A stretch of DNA of 37,326 nucleotides from Candidatus Magasanikiibacteriota bacterium (GCA_903837125.1 CAILTG010000022.1:1-37326), one strand, 5' to 3'; positions 1 to 10,190 are shown, counted from the first letter of the stretch. Numbers and translations are program-made. The notes: generated from the letters alone by a model not told the origin.

Positions 1-2
1 CG

Positions 3-170
3 GGCAGCAATTTGAAAGACAAAAAGGTTCTCGCGAGAAAAATCTTCGGCTCGAACCTTATCCTCGAAACGAAAAAAGCGCGTGGCTTCGCGCAATTTCC
101 CTGGTCGTTATTGTCCGAAAAAAGCTCTTGTGTTAAATTGGTACCGCCAAGGAGAATCGAACTCCTATAA
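3..170 (+). CDS. Partial C-terminus of a probable site-specific (serine) recombinase, truncated by the window start; final codons run into antisense tRNA-Glu
   Basis: Frame 3 open from the window edge: GSNLKDKKVLARKIFGSNLILETKKARGFAQFPWSLLSEKSSCVKLVPPRRIELL*. The GSNL/W-S-L-L tail resembles C-termini of CPR recombinases; the last ~10 residues are translated tRNA sequence. Not in the ORF track because it is short and partial. Confidence 0.4.
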   Translation, partial: GSNLKDKKVLARKIFGSNLILETKKARGFAQFPWSLLSEKSSCVKLVPPRRIELL

Positions 171-213
171 CAAGCTTGAGAAGCTTGTGTCCTAACCGTT
201 AGACGATGGCGGC
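139..213 (-). tRNA. tRNA-Glu(CTC)
   Basis: Minus strand GCCGCCATCGTCTAACGGTTAGGACACAAGCTTCTCAAGCTTGTTATAGGAGTTCGATTCTCCTTGGCGGTACCA: 7-bp acceptor stem, anticodon stem CAAGC/GCTTG with loop TTCTCAA (anticodon CTC), T-arm AGGAG-TTCGATT-CTCCT, encoded CCA. Confidence 0.93.
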
Positions 214-266
214 CTTTTGTGAAAAAATAATACCAAAATTATGGCTAATTGTCAATCAAACCACAC

Positions 267-1556
267 TCACTTTAACAAAACTTTTAAAGGCGCGGAATAC
301 AGTTCTGGATAACTTACTGGCCCGGTTAATGAAAGATAACCCAAAGGAGCAGAAATCATTAATAAAAAATTCCAGACGACACCAAATAGTAAAATAAACA
401 TTAAAATATAAAACCAAAATTTCTTTTCATAAAAATAATCAAACAAAAACGCCAGGCCGTAGGCAAAGACAAATAAAGTGCCAATCATTTTTCGGGCACC
501 AAAAGCGGTTCCACCATACCAATCCACCGTACTGGCATTTACAAAAACTTGCCCACAAAAAACCAAAAGCAAAGCATAAAATAATAATTTATCTTTTTTG
601 TATGACCAAAATAAACCAATCAAACCCAAAAGTAAAAAAGGACTCCAAGAAAATAAGCCGTGCCAACTAGAAAACAATACTGGTAAAATTTTAAATTGTG
701 TCCAATCCATAAAACCAGCACCCTGAGGAATTAATAACCAAGATCCATAAAGATCTTTCCAAATAAACAGCTGCACTAAAAAACAAATAAAAGCTGTGGT
801 AAGCGGCAAAAATATTTCCACTAACTTAATTTTTCTCTCTTTAAACTTTCTTATTAAAATAAATAACGGCACCAGCCAAATTAATATCTCTTGCCAGCGT
901 ACCAAAACCACTAAACCACCCAACAAACCTAAAATTAATAAATTTTTACGGCTAATTTTTTCTGCTTGATAAATTTTAACTGTATACCAAAACAAACCGG
1001 CGTTAATCGCAAAAGACAAGGCAGACGACATTAAAGGTTCATAAATTAAATAATGCAGTAGTGGTGAAATAAAAATTACCGCCAAAATAGAGAGCCAAGC
1101 CGCTCGACCGGAAAATAGTTTTTTTAAACCGCTAAACAAAAAAACCGAACCGATTAAACCATAAACAATTGAGCCAAATCCTAAAAATAATTGATAAACA
1201 ATACTAAAACCTGACAAGTCCACAGGAACTGATCCAGAAAAATATTCAATTATTCTAGCAATTAAAAAAAACGGCAGCCAAAAAATACTTAAACCAACAG
1301 CAAAAGGATTGCCTAATTTTCCTATTGAGGTAACCGTGCTTTGGGAAAAATTTGTTCCATAAAGCTGATCATAACGAGAATATTCATTATGAAAATCCAA
1401 ATTATGATCAAAATATGCTGAACGCAAATAAACATAATAACCATGGCCATCCCCTCTTATTTCCCAATTCGGACGCAACAAAAAAAGCAGACAAGAAATT
1501 GACGCTACTAAAAAAATTACTAAACTAAAACGAGTAAATAATACTTTATTAAACAT
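267..1556 (-). CDS. Polytopic membrane protein, GT-C/ArnT-like glycosyltransferase family or related
   Basis: 429 aa, many TM segments, early acidic loop (RGDGHGYYVYLRS) typical of GT-C like proteins. Confidence 0.6.
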   Translation of the reverse strand: MFNKVLFTRFSLVIFLVASISCLLFLLRPNWEIRGDGHGYYVYLRSAYFDHNLDFHNEYSRYDQLYGTNFSQSTVTSIGKLGNPFAVGLSIFWLPFFLIARIIEYFSGSVPVDLSGFSIVYQLFLGFGSIVYGLIGSVFLFSGLKKLFSGRAAWLSILAVIFISPLLHYLIYEPLMSSALSFAINAGLFWYTVKIYQAEKISRKNLLILGLLGGLVVLVRWQEILIWLVPLFILIRKFKERKIKLVEIFLPLTTAFICFLVQLFIWKDLYGSWLLIPQGAGFMDWTQFKILPVLFSSWHGLFSWSPFLLLGLIGLFWSYKKDKLLFYALLLVFCGQVFVNASTVDWYGGTAFGARKMIGTLFVFAYGLAFLFDYFYEKKFWFYILMFILLFGVVWNFLLMISAPLGYLSLTGPVSYPELYSAPLKVLLK

Positions 1557-1608
1557 GAACTTTTATTGAAAAATATTTTAAATCTTAAGCTTAGTCTTAA
1601 TCTTTAAT

Positions 1609-3372
1609 TCACCGTGTCGGCGGTATCTGATAATACTTTAAAATAAAATCTGCTAATTCTCCAAACAACGGCGCCACAGTACTTTCGGCCCAGGCTGCGT
1701 CTGGTTTTTCTAATTTTATCAGCATCACAAACTTAGGCAGATCTGCTGGCACCATTCCTATAAAAGTATGATTAGCTTGATCAGAATAACCACCAGGAAC
1801 AGGAATCTGGGCGGTACCAGTTTTTCCACCAATATAATAACCTTTTACTTGTGCTTTCTTATCTATTTTATCCACCACATTAATAAGCATAGCATTAACC
1901 AGTTTGGCCGAACGATTATCAATTACCCGTCTAATCTCTTTAGGCTGAGTTTTTTTACTACTTCCATCAGTATAATTTATTTCTTCCACAACATAAGGCT
2001 TCAGTAATTCTCCACCATTAGCCAATGCCCCAAAAGCGGTTATTAGTTGTAATGGTGTAGCAGTAATTCCCTGACCAAAAGCAGCTGTAGCCGCGTAACA
2101 ATCAACTTTATCACCTTTTTTTAATTCAAGAGTGGTAATATTTCCCGAGACCTCTGTATCCAATTCAACACCTTCTTTAAGACCAAAACCAAAATTATTT
2201 ACATAATCCTTAAATTTTAGCTTACCCATTTTTTCTTCCACATAGACAATTCCCGTATTAATTGAATTTTCCAAAATGCCACTCATATTCTGTAAACCAT
2301 AGGTTTTTCCCATGGCATTTTTAATTGGCGTTTTACATAAATCCGCACGTTGCCCAGGATCAACAAAGGTGCTGTCTGGAGTAACTACCCCATCATCCAA
2401 AGCCGCGGCCATGGTAATAGCTTTAAAAACTGAACCAGGTTCATAAGGAGTAAAAATATTATTATTGTTATAGGCCTGGGTGGAACTTACTTGACCATAA
2501 TAATTAGGATCAAAATCCGGTAAACTACACATCACTCTAATTGCTCCGGTTTGTGAATCCATGAGGATTAATGAAGCACTAATGGCTCCATACAAGTGCA
2601 TTGTCTCTTCCAATCTCTTACAACTCTGATATTGCAAAGTCCGGTCAATAGTTAGGAGTAAGTTTACTCCATCTTGCGCTGGCTTCATTGACCAAGGAGC
2701 CAAGGGAATTAAGCCCCCGGCCGCGCCTTGTGCTCCGGAAAAATTACCACCAACTCCAGCCAAATCTTTTTGCCAATAACTTTCTATACCATAACGCCCT
2801 ACGTTGTTACCTTTTTCATCTTTACCCAAAAATCCAACAATATTAGAGGCTAAATTACCTTCTGGATAATAACGAAAAGGTACACGGACAAAATAAATTC
2901 CCGGCAATTTTAAATCATCAATTTTATGCATTGTTTCTTCAACCACTTTTTTTTCAATCGGCACATAAGCTGCTGTACGCCGATTTAGTTTGGCAAAAAG
3001 AGTAGTGGTTTGTTCGCCATGGTAATTAAAAATTTCACTCAACTGCTTGGCTACATTTTCAGCCGTTTGCTCATCTTTTATCTCCCGCGTATCAGCATAC
3101 AATAAAAAATAATCTTGGTTCATCGCCAAAGGAAACTTTTCACCGCTTCGGGAATCCTGAATATAAATGGCTCCTCGCTTGGGAACCAACTGACTAACTA
3201 CCTCATGGGCATTAACACTCATGGCCTCATAAAAACTGTGATTGACAATCATTAAAACTGCCAAACGAAAAATAATCCAAGCAGCCAACAAAACAAAAAT
3301 TACCGCCGTTACTTTTAAACGGACATCACCCCTGCCAAGTTTTTCTTTTTTTGCTGAATAATTACCTAACAT
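1609..3372 (-). CDS. Penicillin-binding protein 2 / FtsI-type peptidoglycan transpeptidase
   Basis: N-terminal TM; PBP dimerisation region; SxxK motif PGSVFKA, SxN motif SIN, KTG motif GGKTGTAQ. Confidence 0.92.
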   Translation of the reverse strand: MLGNYSAKKEKLGRGDVRLKVTAVIFVLLAAWIIFRLAVLMIVNHSFYEAMSVNAHEVVSQLVPKRGAIYIQDSRSGEKFPLAMNQDYFLLYADTREIKDEQTAENVAKQLSEIFNYHGEQTTTLFAKLNRRTAAYVPIEKKVVEETMHKIDDLKLPGIYFVRVPFRYYPEGNLASNIVGFLGKDEKGNNVGRYGIESYWQKDLAGVGGNFSGAQGAAGGLIPLAPWSMKPAQDGVNLLLTIDRTLQYQSCKRLEETMHLYGAISASLILMDSQTGAIRVMCSLPDFDPNYYGQVSSTQAYNNNNIFTPYEPGSVFKAITMAAALDDGVVTPDSTFVDPGQRADLCKTPIKNAMGKTYGLQNMSGILENSINTGIVYVEEKMGKLKFKDYVNNFGFGLKEGVELDTEVSGNITTLELKKGDKVDCYAATAAFGQGITATPLQLITAFGALANGGELLKPYVVEEINYTDGSSKKTQPKEIRRVIDNRSAKLVNAMLINVVDKIDKKAQVKGYYIGGKTGTAQIPVPGGYSDQANHTFIGMVPADLPKFVMLIKLEKPDAAWAESTVAPLFGELADFILKYYQIPPTR

Positions 3373-3401
3373 CTAAATTAAAATTTAATTAATTACGAAA
3401 A

Positions 3402-4289
3402 TTAATTAATTCCCCACTCCTTTTTTCTTTCAGCTGACTTCTTTTTCAATTCTTCTATAACTTCATCTAAATTTTTTTCCACTTCTGTTTCTTGATCACG
3501 AAATTTCACAATTATTTTTCCATTTTTAAGTTCAAAATGCGCTGGCTCCAAAAAGTCGCGTAATTTACCACCTAATTCTTCAATGGCTTTAATTGAAATA
3601 TCTTTGCCTAATATTGCCATGGTGGCAAAATCTATGGCTGGCGCGTGCCCCACATACATTGATTTCCACGGATGACCAGAAAAATATTTTTCTGTAAGTT
3701 CCACTTCCCTCCTCATTAATCTTAAATAGCGCAAGGCCGCTTCCTCTGGCGGTTCACCAAATTTTTTTGGATCAATTTCTTCTTCCGGCACATCAGGAAA
3801 TTTTTTCTGGATTTCCTCTCGCAACGGTCCTACTTCATCAGCTTTGGCTGCCCAAGTCATTCCAGTTAACTCCTCGTCACCCTTAAACAAATTTCTTATT
3901 CTAACATAAACCGGAGAATAAACTGGTCGGTCGGCTTTAAAACCCAGAGGGGTGCTTGGTTGTATATCGGTTATCACATATTTTTTACTGAAATCATCTT
4001 TAGCCGCCTTAATTTTTTCCACTTCATGAACAGAAATAAAAACAATATCTTCAGTGCCTTTGTCACGAACTAACTGTTCAAGCGTGGATTCAATAATATT
4101 TCGTGTCGCTTTAGCCCTGCCCACAATGGAAGGCATTATATAAAATACCGCGCCAGGTGGAGCGGCTTCTATTTCCAAAAGCAGTTCTGCCGCTTTTTCA
4201 CGTGCTTGTTCCTCACCTCTTTCTGATAATTCTTCACCTTTCTTTTCACCATGACGCATGGTTTCTATCGTTCTAAAATAATTTTCCAT
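3402..4289 (-). CDS. Histidine phosphatase (phosphoglycerate mutase-like) family protein
   Basis: ETMRHGEK (RHG motif), second His region YVGHAPAID. ORF track start at 4415 overlaps the upstream gene; internal Met MENYFRTIETMRHGE at 4289 is a more plausible start. Confidence 0.65.
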   Translation of the reverse strand: MENYFRTIETMRHGEKKGEELSERGEEQAREKAAELLLEIEAAPPGAVFYIMPSIVGRAKATRNIIESTLEQLVRDKGTEDIVFISVHEVEKIKAAKDDFSKKYVITDIQPSTPLGFKADRPVYSPVYVRIRNLFKGDEELTGMTWAAKADEVGPLREEIQKKFPDVPEEEIDPKKFGEPPEEAALRYLRLMRREVELTEKYFSGHPWKSMYVGHAPAIDFATMAILGKDISIKAIEELGGKLRDFLEPAHFELKNGKIIVKFRDQETEVEKNLDEVIEELKKKSAERKKEWGIN

Positions 4290-4326
4290 AAAATTTTTTA
4301 GTAAGTTACAATTATTTTTGCACTGG

Positions 4327-5781
4327 CTATAATATTTTAATTCTACCATTATTTGCGTCCACTTCAACCAGATCACCAGTTTTAATAATTGAAGAAGCAC
4401 CGTGGGTACCAACAATACAAGGAATCCTAAATTCTTTTGAGATCACCGCAGCGTGTGAGGTGATTCCCCCTTCGTCAGTAACTATACCGGCCGCTTTCTT
4501 AATAATTGGCACCATTAAAGGCGAAGTCATAGTGGTAAACAATATTTCACCTTTTTTAAAAGCTTTACAATCATTAATAAAATTACTTAAATCTTTCACA
4601 TTAACCACCCGCGCTATACCAGTTACCATTCCTTTATTGGCTACAAAACCTTTAATTTCGTTCTCGTTGAATTTGTCTCCACTCAATTTTTCTCCAAACA
4701 ATTTTTTCCTATACTTTAAGGCCTCATCACCAAATAAAAATTCTGTCTGTCCTTTTAAATAATGAATTAATATACACTTTTTTCTTTCTGATAACTGTTT
4801 TTTTGTTAAAATAATTCCCTTATCAAAATAATTATAAATATCCTCAAATAAATAACATTTAATGAAATCTTCAAAAGCCACATCAATTCTTTTACTCAAC
4901 TCTTCAAGCAAATTTAAACACAAAAACTCCGCGCCACTCCAACCATGCTTAAGTCTATATCTTTCTAATCCACACTCTTGCAAAATACCCGCTAAATGTT
5001 TAAGCTCACCACTTTTGTCAAGCAAATATATTTTTTTATGTTCAGTTTTAATTTTATTTAATTTGCCATTAATTCTAGCCAATTCTACCTGCCATTTCTT
5101 ACCCTGCTCTTCAACCAAGCGATTTCTAAGAAAACTAATTGCCTCTGCCACCTTATAAGTATTAAAAAACAAAGCCGGATACCTACTGGCATGATTTAAC
5201 AACTGGTTATCTGACACATTTTTTCTATTGGCAATTTTCAAAAAATCTATTCTCTCCTTCATGGTAGCATCAAGTTTTTCAGGACTGCTTAAAGAAATTA
5301 AAGCATCCTCAACCAATTCTTTGGTTTCCAGCTTTTTAGACAAAATATTCTCAATTATTTCCACTACCATGGCCGTTAATTCCGGAGTAGACAAACTAAA
5401 AAAAATAAAAGTTTTATTCAAAAAATTATGATAAGTCAAAATTAATTTTTTTAATTGACCAGCTGATAATTCTGCCAATTTTTTATTCCGATTATTTTTG
5501 CAGAACTTAAAAAACAGGGTCAAATGATTAACAATCATTTTGGTCATTTTTTTAGAAAAATTTTTATTAAAATATTTTTCTCCTCTTTTTTTGCATTCAA
5601 TTATAGAACCGCAAGGCATGTAATGTTCAAATACACCCTCTGTCAAAATAAAAAGGTCTTCACTGATTTTTGAACTTTGAATCCTGCCCTGGATATCAAA
5701 AGCTAACAATAACTGCGAACGCATTGCTTCGGTGATCATAGCCGACTGTCTTTGCCCCCACATGAATTTGTAATCTGGCAT
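4327..5781 (-). CDS. PEP-utilising enzyme mobile (phosphohistidine swivel) domain protein without an evident ATP-grasp domain
   Basis: C-terminal GIVTDEGGITSHAAVISKEFRIPCIVGTHGASSIIKTGDLVEVDANNGRIKI is a classic PEP-utilisers mobile domain; N-terminal ~390 aa mostly helical. Confidence 0.85.
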   Translation of the reverse strand: MPDYKFMWGQRQSAMITEAMRSQLLLAFDIQGRIQSSKISEDLFILTEGVFEHYMPCGSIIECKKRGEKYFNKNFSKKMTKMIVNHLTLFFKFCKNNRNKKLAELSAGQLKKLILTYHNFLNKTFIFFSLSTPELTAMVVEIIENILSKKLETKELVEDALISLSSPEKLDATMKERIDFLKIANRKNVSDNQLLNHASRYPALFFNTYKVAEAISFLRNRLVEEQGKKWQVELARINGKLNKIKTEHKKIYLLDKSGELKHLAGILQECGLERYRLKHGWSGAEFLCLNLLEELSKRIDVAFEDFIKCYLFEDIYNYFDKGIILTKKQLSERKKCILIHYLKGQTEFLFGDEALKYRKKLFGEKLSGDKFNENEIKGFVANKGMVTGIARVVNVKDLSNFINDCKAFKKGEILFTTMTSPLMVPIIKKAAGIVTDEGGITSHAAVISKEFRIPCIVGTHGASSIIKTGDLVEVDANNGRIKIL

Positions 5782-5793
5782 AAAAATTTATTA

Positions 5794-6837
5794 TTATATT
5801 TTTCTCTGCTTTCCCATTCTTCTCTCCGCTACTTCTTTGTCAACTATTCCCTCTTTCATTAATTGTTTCAAACAATTTTCCATAGTTTGCATGCCATCTT
5901 TAATACCGGTTTGAATGGCGCTTTGAATCTGAGAAATGTTATTTTCTCTAATTAAATTAGCCACAGCTGGAGTGTTAATTAAAATTTCCCGAGCGACGGT
6001 CAATTTACCATTTTTATCTGGTAATAATTGTTGAGAAACAATACAACGCAGAACCGCGCTTAATTGAATTAAAATTTGTTTCTGTTTTGGGCCTTCAAAA
6101 ACATCCACAATGCGCTCCACGGCTTCAGCAGCCGAAGAAGTATGCAAAGTGGAAAAAACTAAGTGCCCGGTTTCAGCCGCAGTTAAAACCGTGGCAATGG
6201 TCTCTGGGTCACGCATTTCTCCCACCAAAATGACATTGGGATCTTGACGCAAAACATGCTTTAAAGCCGCGGCAAAAGATTTGGTATCCACACCCACTTC
6301 ACGCTGTTCAATTAATGACTTTTTGTCCTTAAATTCAAATTCAATTGGATCCTCAATAGTAATAATATGAGCTTTACGAGTTTTATTTATTTCTTCAATC
6401 ATGGCCGCTAGAGTAGTAGATTTACCATGACCAGTGGGACCAACCACCAAAACTAATCCATCCATTAAATTGGGTAGATCACGCAAAATTGGTTCAAAAC
6501 GCAACTCCTCCGGCGTAGGAATTTTTTCGGGAATTAAACGTGCTGACAAACCAATATTTCCTTCTTCTTGATGCACATTGACACGAAAATGAACTCCGCC
6601 ATGTTGATAACCCAAGTCAAGCTCCAACTCCTGATCATATTTTTCTTTTTGTTCAGAGTTTAAAATTGAATAAACTCCCTCTTTCAATTCTTTGTTAGCC
6701 ATTGGTTTGTCTTCAATATTTTTTAATTCACCTTCAACTCTAACCATAGGAATTTCCCCACCTACCAAATGAAGATCCGAAGCTTTTTCTGAAATAGCTA
6801 AATCAAAATATTCTTTAATGTTTTTCATAATCAACAA
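5794..6837 (-). CDS. pilT: Type IV pilus twitching motility ATPase PilT
   Basis: Walker A GPTGHGKSTT, Asp box TIEDPIEFEF, Walker B VILVGEMRDPET, His box GHLVFSTLHT; probable start MKNIKEYFD a few codons in. Confidence 0.95.
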   Translation of the reverse strand: MLIMKNIKEYFDLAISEKASDLHLVGGEIPMVRVEGELKNIEDKPMANKELKEGVYSILNSEQKEKYDQELELDLGYQHGGVHFRVNVHQEEGNIGLSARLIPEKIPTPEELRFEPILRDLPNLMDGLVLVVGPTGHGKSTTLAAMIEEINKTRKAHIITIEDPIEFEFKDKKSLIEQREVGVDTKSFAAALKHVLRQDPNVILVGEMRDPETIATVLTAAETGHLVFSTLHTSSAAEAVERIVDVFEGPKQKQILIQLSAVLRCIVSQQLLPDKNGKLTVAREILINTPAVANLIRENNISQIQSAIQTGIKDGMQTMENCLKQLMKEGIVDKEVAERRMGKQRKI

Positions 6838-6962
6838 ATGCTAAAAAGGCTTAAAAAGCCGGAAAGGCTTAAAAGGCTTATAAATATAGTTTATTTTACC
6901 ATAAATCACCTAGAGAGACAAACACTTGATTTTGACCAAAAATAGAGGTATATTATTGTGAA

Positions 6963-7035
6963 CGGAGTATAGCGCAGTTGGTAGCGCGCAGCGTTCGGAA
7001 CGCTGAGGTCGGCGGTTCAAGTCCGCCTACTCCGA
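6963..7035 (+). tRNA. tRNA-Pro(CGG)
   Basis: CGGAGTA...TACTCCG acceptor stem; anticodon arm CAGCG-TTCGGAA-CGCTG (anticodon CGG); T-arm GGCGG-TTCAAGT-CCGCC; CCA not encoded. Confidence 0.93.
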
Positions 7036-7047
7036 CTAATCATAAAT

Positions 7048-7656
7048 ATGATAATACCTAAATGGCACTTTAAATTAAAAATTATCGCCTTTATTCTCTC
7101 CCTTCATCACTTTGGCTATATTTTTGCTTTTTTGGCCATGTTTATTGAGGGGGATGTTACCTTATTCACTGTTGCCTTGCTTACCCACGCTGGCGCTTTT
7201 TCTTTGCCAATCATCTTTTTTACCATGTTGTCTGGCATTTTAATTGGCGACAGTTTGTGGTATTTATTTGGCAAACGTTTTCAAAATAATAAAATTTTTG
7301 AGCGATTGGCAAAAAAATTACCACCGCGCTTTGAAGAATTAATTTTAAAACACCCTTATAGAACATTTTTTATTTCTAAATTTGCCTACGGCTTCCACCG
7401 AATTATTCTCTTAAAATCCGGCTCTCTAAATCTTGATTTTAAAAAATTTGCCAAAGTTGACTACACAGTTTCTACAATCTGGTTCCTAATAATCGGCAGC
7501 CTAGGTTATTTTGCGGGAGCTTCCTTGCCACTAATCAAAAAAACTTTTAAATTTGGAGGAATAACTGTTGCTCTAATAATTTTACTCTTATTTTTTTCTG
7601 AATATTTAATAACTTACTTGTGGAAGAAAAAAATAAATAAAAATAACCAGCCTTAA
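7048..7656 (+). CDS. DedA family (SNARE-associated/VTT) membrane protein
   Basis: 202 aa; GILIGDSLWYLFGKRF, SKFAYGFHRIILLKSGSLNLDFKKF typical of DedA proteins. Confidence 0.85.
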   Translation: MIIPKWHFKLKIIAFILSLHHFGYIFAFLAMFIEGDVTLFTVALLTHAGAFSLPIIFFTMLSGILIGDSLWYLFGKRFQNNKIFERLAKKLPPRFEELILKHPYRTFFISKFAYGFHRIILLKSGSLNLDFKKFAKVDYTVSTIWFLIIGSLGYFAGASLPLIKKTFKFGGITVALIILLLFFSEYLITYLWKKKINKNNQP

Positions 7657-7667
7657 GCTGGTTATTT
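7641..7667. terminator. Bidirectional intrinsic terminator between convergent dedA-like and mgtA-like genes
   Basis: Perfect 11-bp stem AAATAACCAGC / GCTGGTTATTT, loop CTTAA, T-rich on both sides. Confidence 0.88.
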
Positions 7668-7676
7668 TTTTACTCA

Positions 7677-10190
7677 TCAGGCGTGCGTACCACGAACAAA
7701 TTTATGCGCTAAATATTTATAAAAAATCATTTTAACTATTTGCACCAAAATTAAATAAATAAAAACTAAAACAAATATTCCCACCATCATTGGCCAAGTT
7801 AAAGCTGAAAAATGCAATAAGCGACCAACACCAATAAAGGGAATTATCCAGGCCACGACCACCACCAATAATGTGCTAAGGAGTAGCCACTTACTGGGAG
7901 AACTTTGTAAAAAAGGAAATTTCCTAGTACGAATCACATAGATTACAAAGGTTTGAGTAGCCAATGATTCCATAAACCAAGCTGTTTGAAATTGAGCCAC
8001 ACTGGGATGAAAAATAAACCACATTAAAGCAAAAGTACCAAAATCAAAAATTGAACTGATGGAACCAAAAACATACATATATTTACGAATAAACTTAAGA
8101 TCCCAACGCAACGGCTTTTGGATGTCCTCTTTGTCTACTTTATCAGTAGGAATGGTAAATTGAGAAATATCATATAAAAAATTATTAAACAAAATCTGCG
8201 AGGGCAACATAGGAAAAAAAGGAATAAATAATGGCAAACCAGCCATAGAAAACATATTGCCAAAATTGGAACTCAAACCCATCATAATATATTTCATGGT
8301 ATTTTGAAAAGTTTTTCGACCCTCCACCACACCATCGCGAAGTACTCGCAAACTTTTCCGCAGTAAAATAATATCAGCTGTATCTTTGGCTACATCCACA
8401 GCATTATTTACCGAAATACCCACATCAGCGGCTTTTAAAGCTGGCGCGTCATTAATACCATCACCCAAATAACCCACCACAAATTTGGCTTTCCGCAAGG
8501 AACGAATTATTCTTTCTTTTTGAGCCGGATTAATACGCGCAAAAATAGTAGTGCGCACAGCAATACTCCCTATTTCTTCATCGCTCTTACCGTGTAATTC
8601 TTCACCAGTTACTACACCCTTAACCGGCAAACCAATTTCACTACAAATTTTACTAGCCAAAAGTTCATTATCACCAGTAATAATTTTTACTTCAATTCCC
8701 AAATAACCCAATTCCTTCACTGCCTCGGCAGCGGTTTGTTTGGGCGGATCATAGAAGGCCACAAAACCCATAAAGATTAAATCTTTTTCTTCCTCTTTTT
8801 TATAAATCTGCTTTTGGCCATCAACAACTTTTTTGTAAGCCACAGCCAAAACCCGAAAACCATTTTTGCTTAATGATTCAAATTCTTGTCTAATCTGGCG
8901 CCGGGGCAACTCTTGCAAAGGTTTTATTTCCTCATGTTTTTGATAACTTAGACAAATTGCCAAAATATCTTCCGGCGCTCCTTTGGTAATTAAATATCTT
9001 TGGCTATTTTCTTTTTCTTCCACCACCATAGAAGCACAACGGCGCATAAAATCAAAAGGAATTTCATCAACTTTTTGATAATTACTAATATCAATATTTT
9101 TAAAATTTTTAATAGCATTATCTAATGGGTTTTGCACGCCAGTATGAAAAAAACTATTTAAATATGAATACTGTAAAACCGCCTCCGAAACTTCGCCAAA
9201 ACCATCCACATATTTTACCAATTCAATGCGATCTTCAGTTAAAGTGCCGGTTTTATCCGTACACAGCACATTCATACTACCTAAATTTTGAATTGAAGAT
9301 AATCTTTTTACAATCACCCCTTTTTTAGACATTAAAACTGAACCGCGACTTAAAGCCACAGAAATAACTACTGGCAAAAGTTCTGGAGTGAGGCCAATAG
9401 CAATGGCTAAAGCAAAAATAAAAGATTCAAAAATTCCCCGATGAAAAAAAGCATTGATAAAAAATACAAAAACTACTAAGACAAAAGTAACTCGCAAAAT
9501 AAAATAACTAAATTTGCGGATACCTTGTTCAAAATCTGTTTCTTCTTCGGCAGTTGATAAATTAGCGGAAATATTTCCATACTGAGTTTTAAGTCCAATA
9601 GTTAAAACTTCAACTGTAGCAAATCCGGTAATTACATTGCTACCCATAAAAATTAAATTTTCTGGTTCAGTAACAATTTTTTCTACTGGAAAAGACTCAC
9701 CGGTTAAAGCTGACTGGTTAATAAAAAAATCTCTGGCTTCCAAAACTCGACAATCGGCTGGCACCACATCGCCAGCACTTAAAAGTACAATATCCCCTGG
9801 CACAATATTTTTTACAGGAATTTCAACCTCTACACCACCACGCTTAACTCTAGTGGTAATGGCTACTTTAGCAATCAAACTTTCCACGGCTTTGGCTGAT
9901 TTTTGTGTATTAACAAAATCCAAAATTGCGGAAACAAATACCATTAATAAAATAATCACCGCATCCGTACGTTGACCCATAATAATGGAAACAACTGAAA
10001 CACCAATCAAAAGCAAAAGTAATGGACTATTGAACTTTTTTATAAAAATCCAAAACGGCCCCACTCTTTTTTTGGTACCCAGAGAATTTTCGCCATATTG
10101 AATTTGACGCTGTTCAACTTCGGCCAAACTTAATCCAGAATAACTTTGTTCTGCCATAGTTAAAAAATAGTAAATTGTTTTAATTTCCAA
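7677..10190 (-). CDS. mgtA: Magnesium-translocating P-type ATPase (MgtA-like)
   Basis: CTDKTGTLTED phosphorylation motif, TGES, GDGINDAPALKAADVGI, MgtA-type C-terminus; probable start MAEQSYSG. Confidence 0.93.
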   Translation of the reverse strand: MEIKTIYYFLTMAEQSYSGLSLAEVEQRQIQYGENSLGTKKRVGPFWIFIKKFNSPLLLLLIGVSVVSIIMGQRTDAVIILLMVFVSAILDFVNTQKSAKAVESLIAKVAITTRVKRGGVEVEIPVKNIVPGDIVLLSAGDVVPADCRVLEARDFFINQSALTGESFPVEKIVTEPENLIFMGSNVITGFATVEVLTIGLKTQYGNISANLSTAEEETDFEQGIRKFSYFILRVTFVLVVFVFFINAFFHRGIFESFIFALAIAIGLTPELLPVVISVALSRGSVLMSKKGVIVKRLSSIQNLGSMNVLCTDKTGTLTEDRIELVKYVDGFGEVSEAVLQYSYLNSFFHTGVQNPLDNAIKNFKNIDISNYQKVDEIPFDFMRRCASMVVEEKENSQRYLITKGAPEDILAICLSYQKHEEIKPLQELPRRQIRQEFESLSKNGFRVLAVAYKKVVDGQKQIYKKEEEKDLIFMGFVAFYDPPKQTAAEAVKELGYLGIEVKIITGDNELLASKICSEIGLPVKGVVTGEELHGKSDEEIGSIAVRTTIFARINPAQKERIIRSLRKAKFVVGYLGDGINDAPALKAADVGISVNNAVDVAKDTADIILLRKSLRVLRDGVVEGRKTFQNTMKYIMMGLSSNFGNMFSMAGLPLFIPFFPMLPSQILFNNFLYDISQFTIPTDKVDKEDIQKPLRWDLKFIRKYMYVFGSISSIFDFGTFALMWFIFHPSVAQFQTAWFMESLATQTFVIYVIRTRKFPFLQSSPSKWLLLSTLLVVVVAWIIPFIGVGRLLHFSALTWPMMVGIFVLVFIYLILVQIVKMIFYKYLAHKFVRGTHA

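Noticed and set aside
206-397. 63-aa plus-strand ORF
   Set aside because: Overlaps the tRNA-Glu 5' end and is antisense to a convincing membrane-protein CDS; no recognisable domain.
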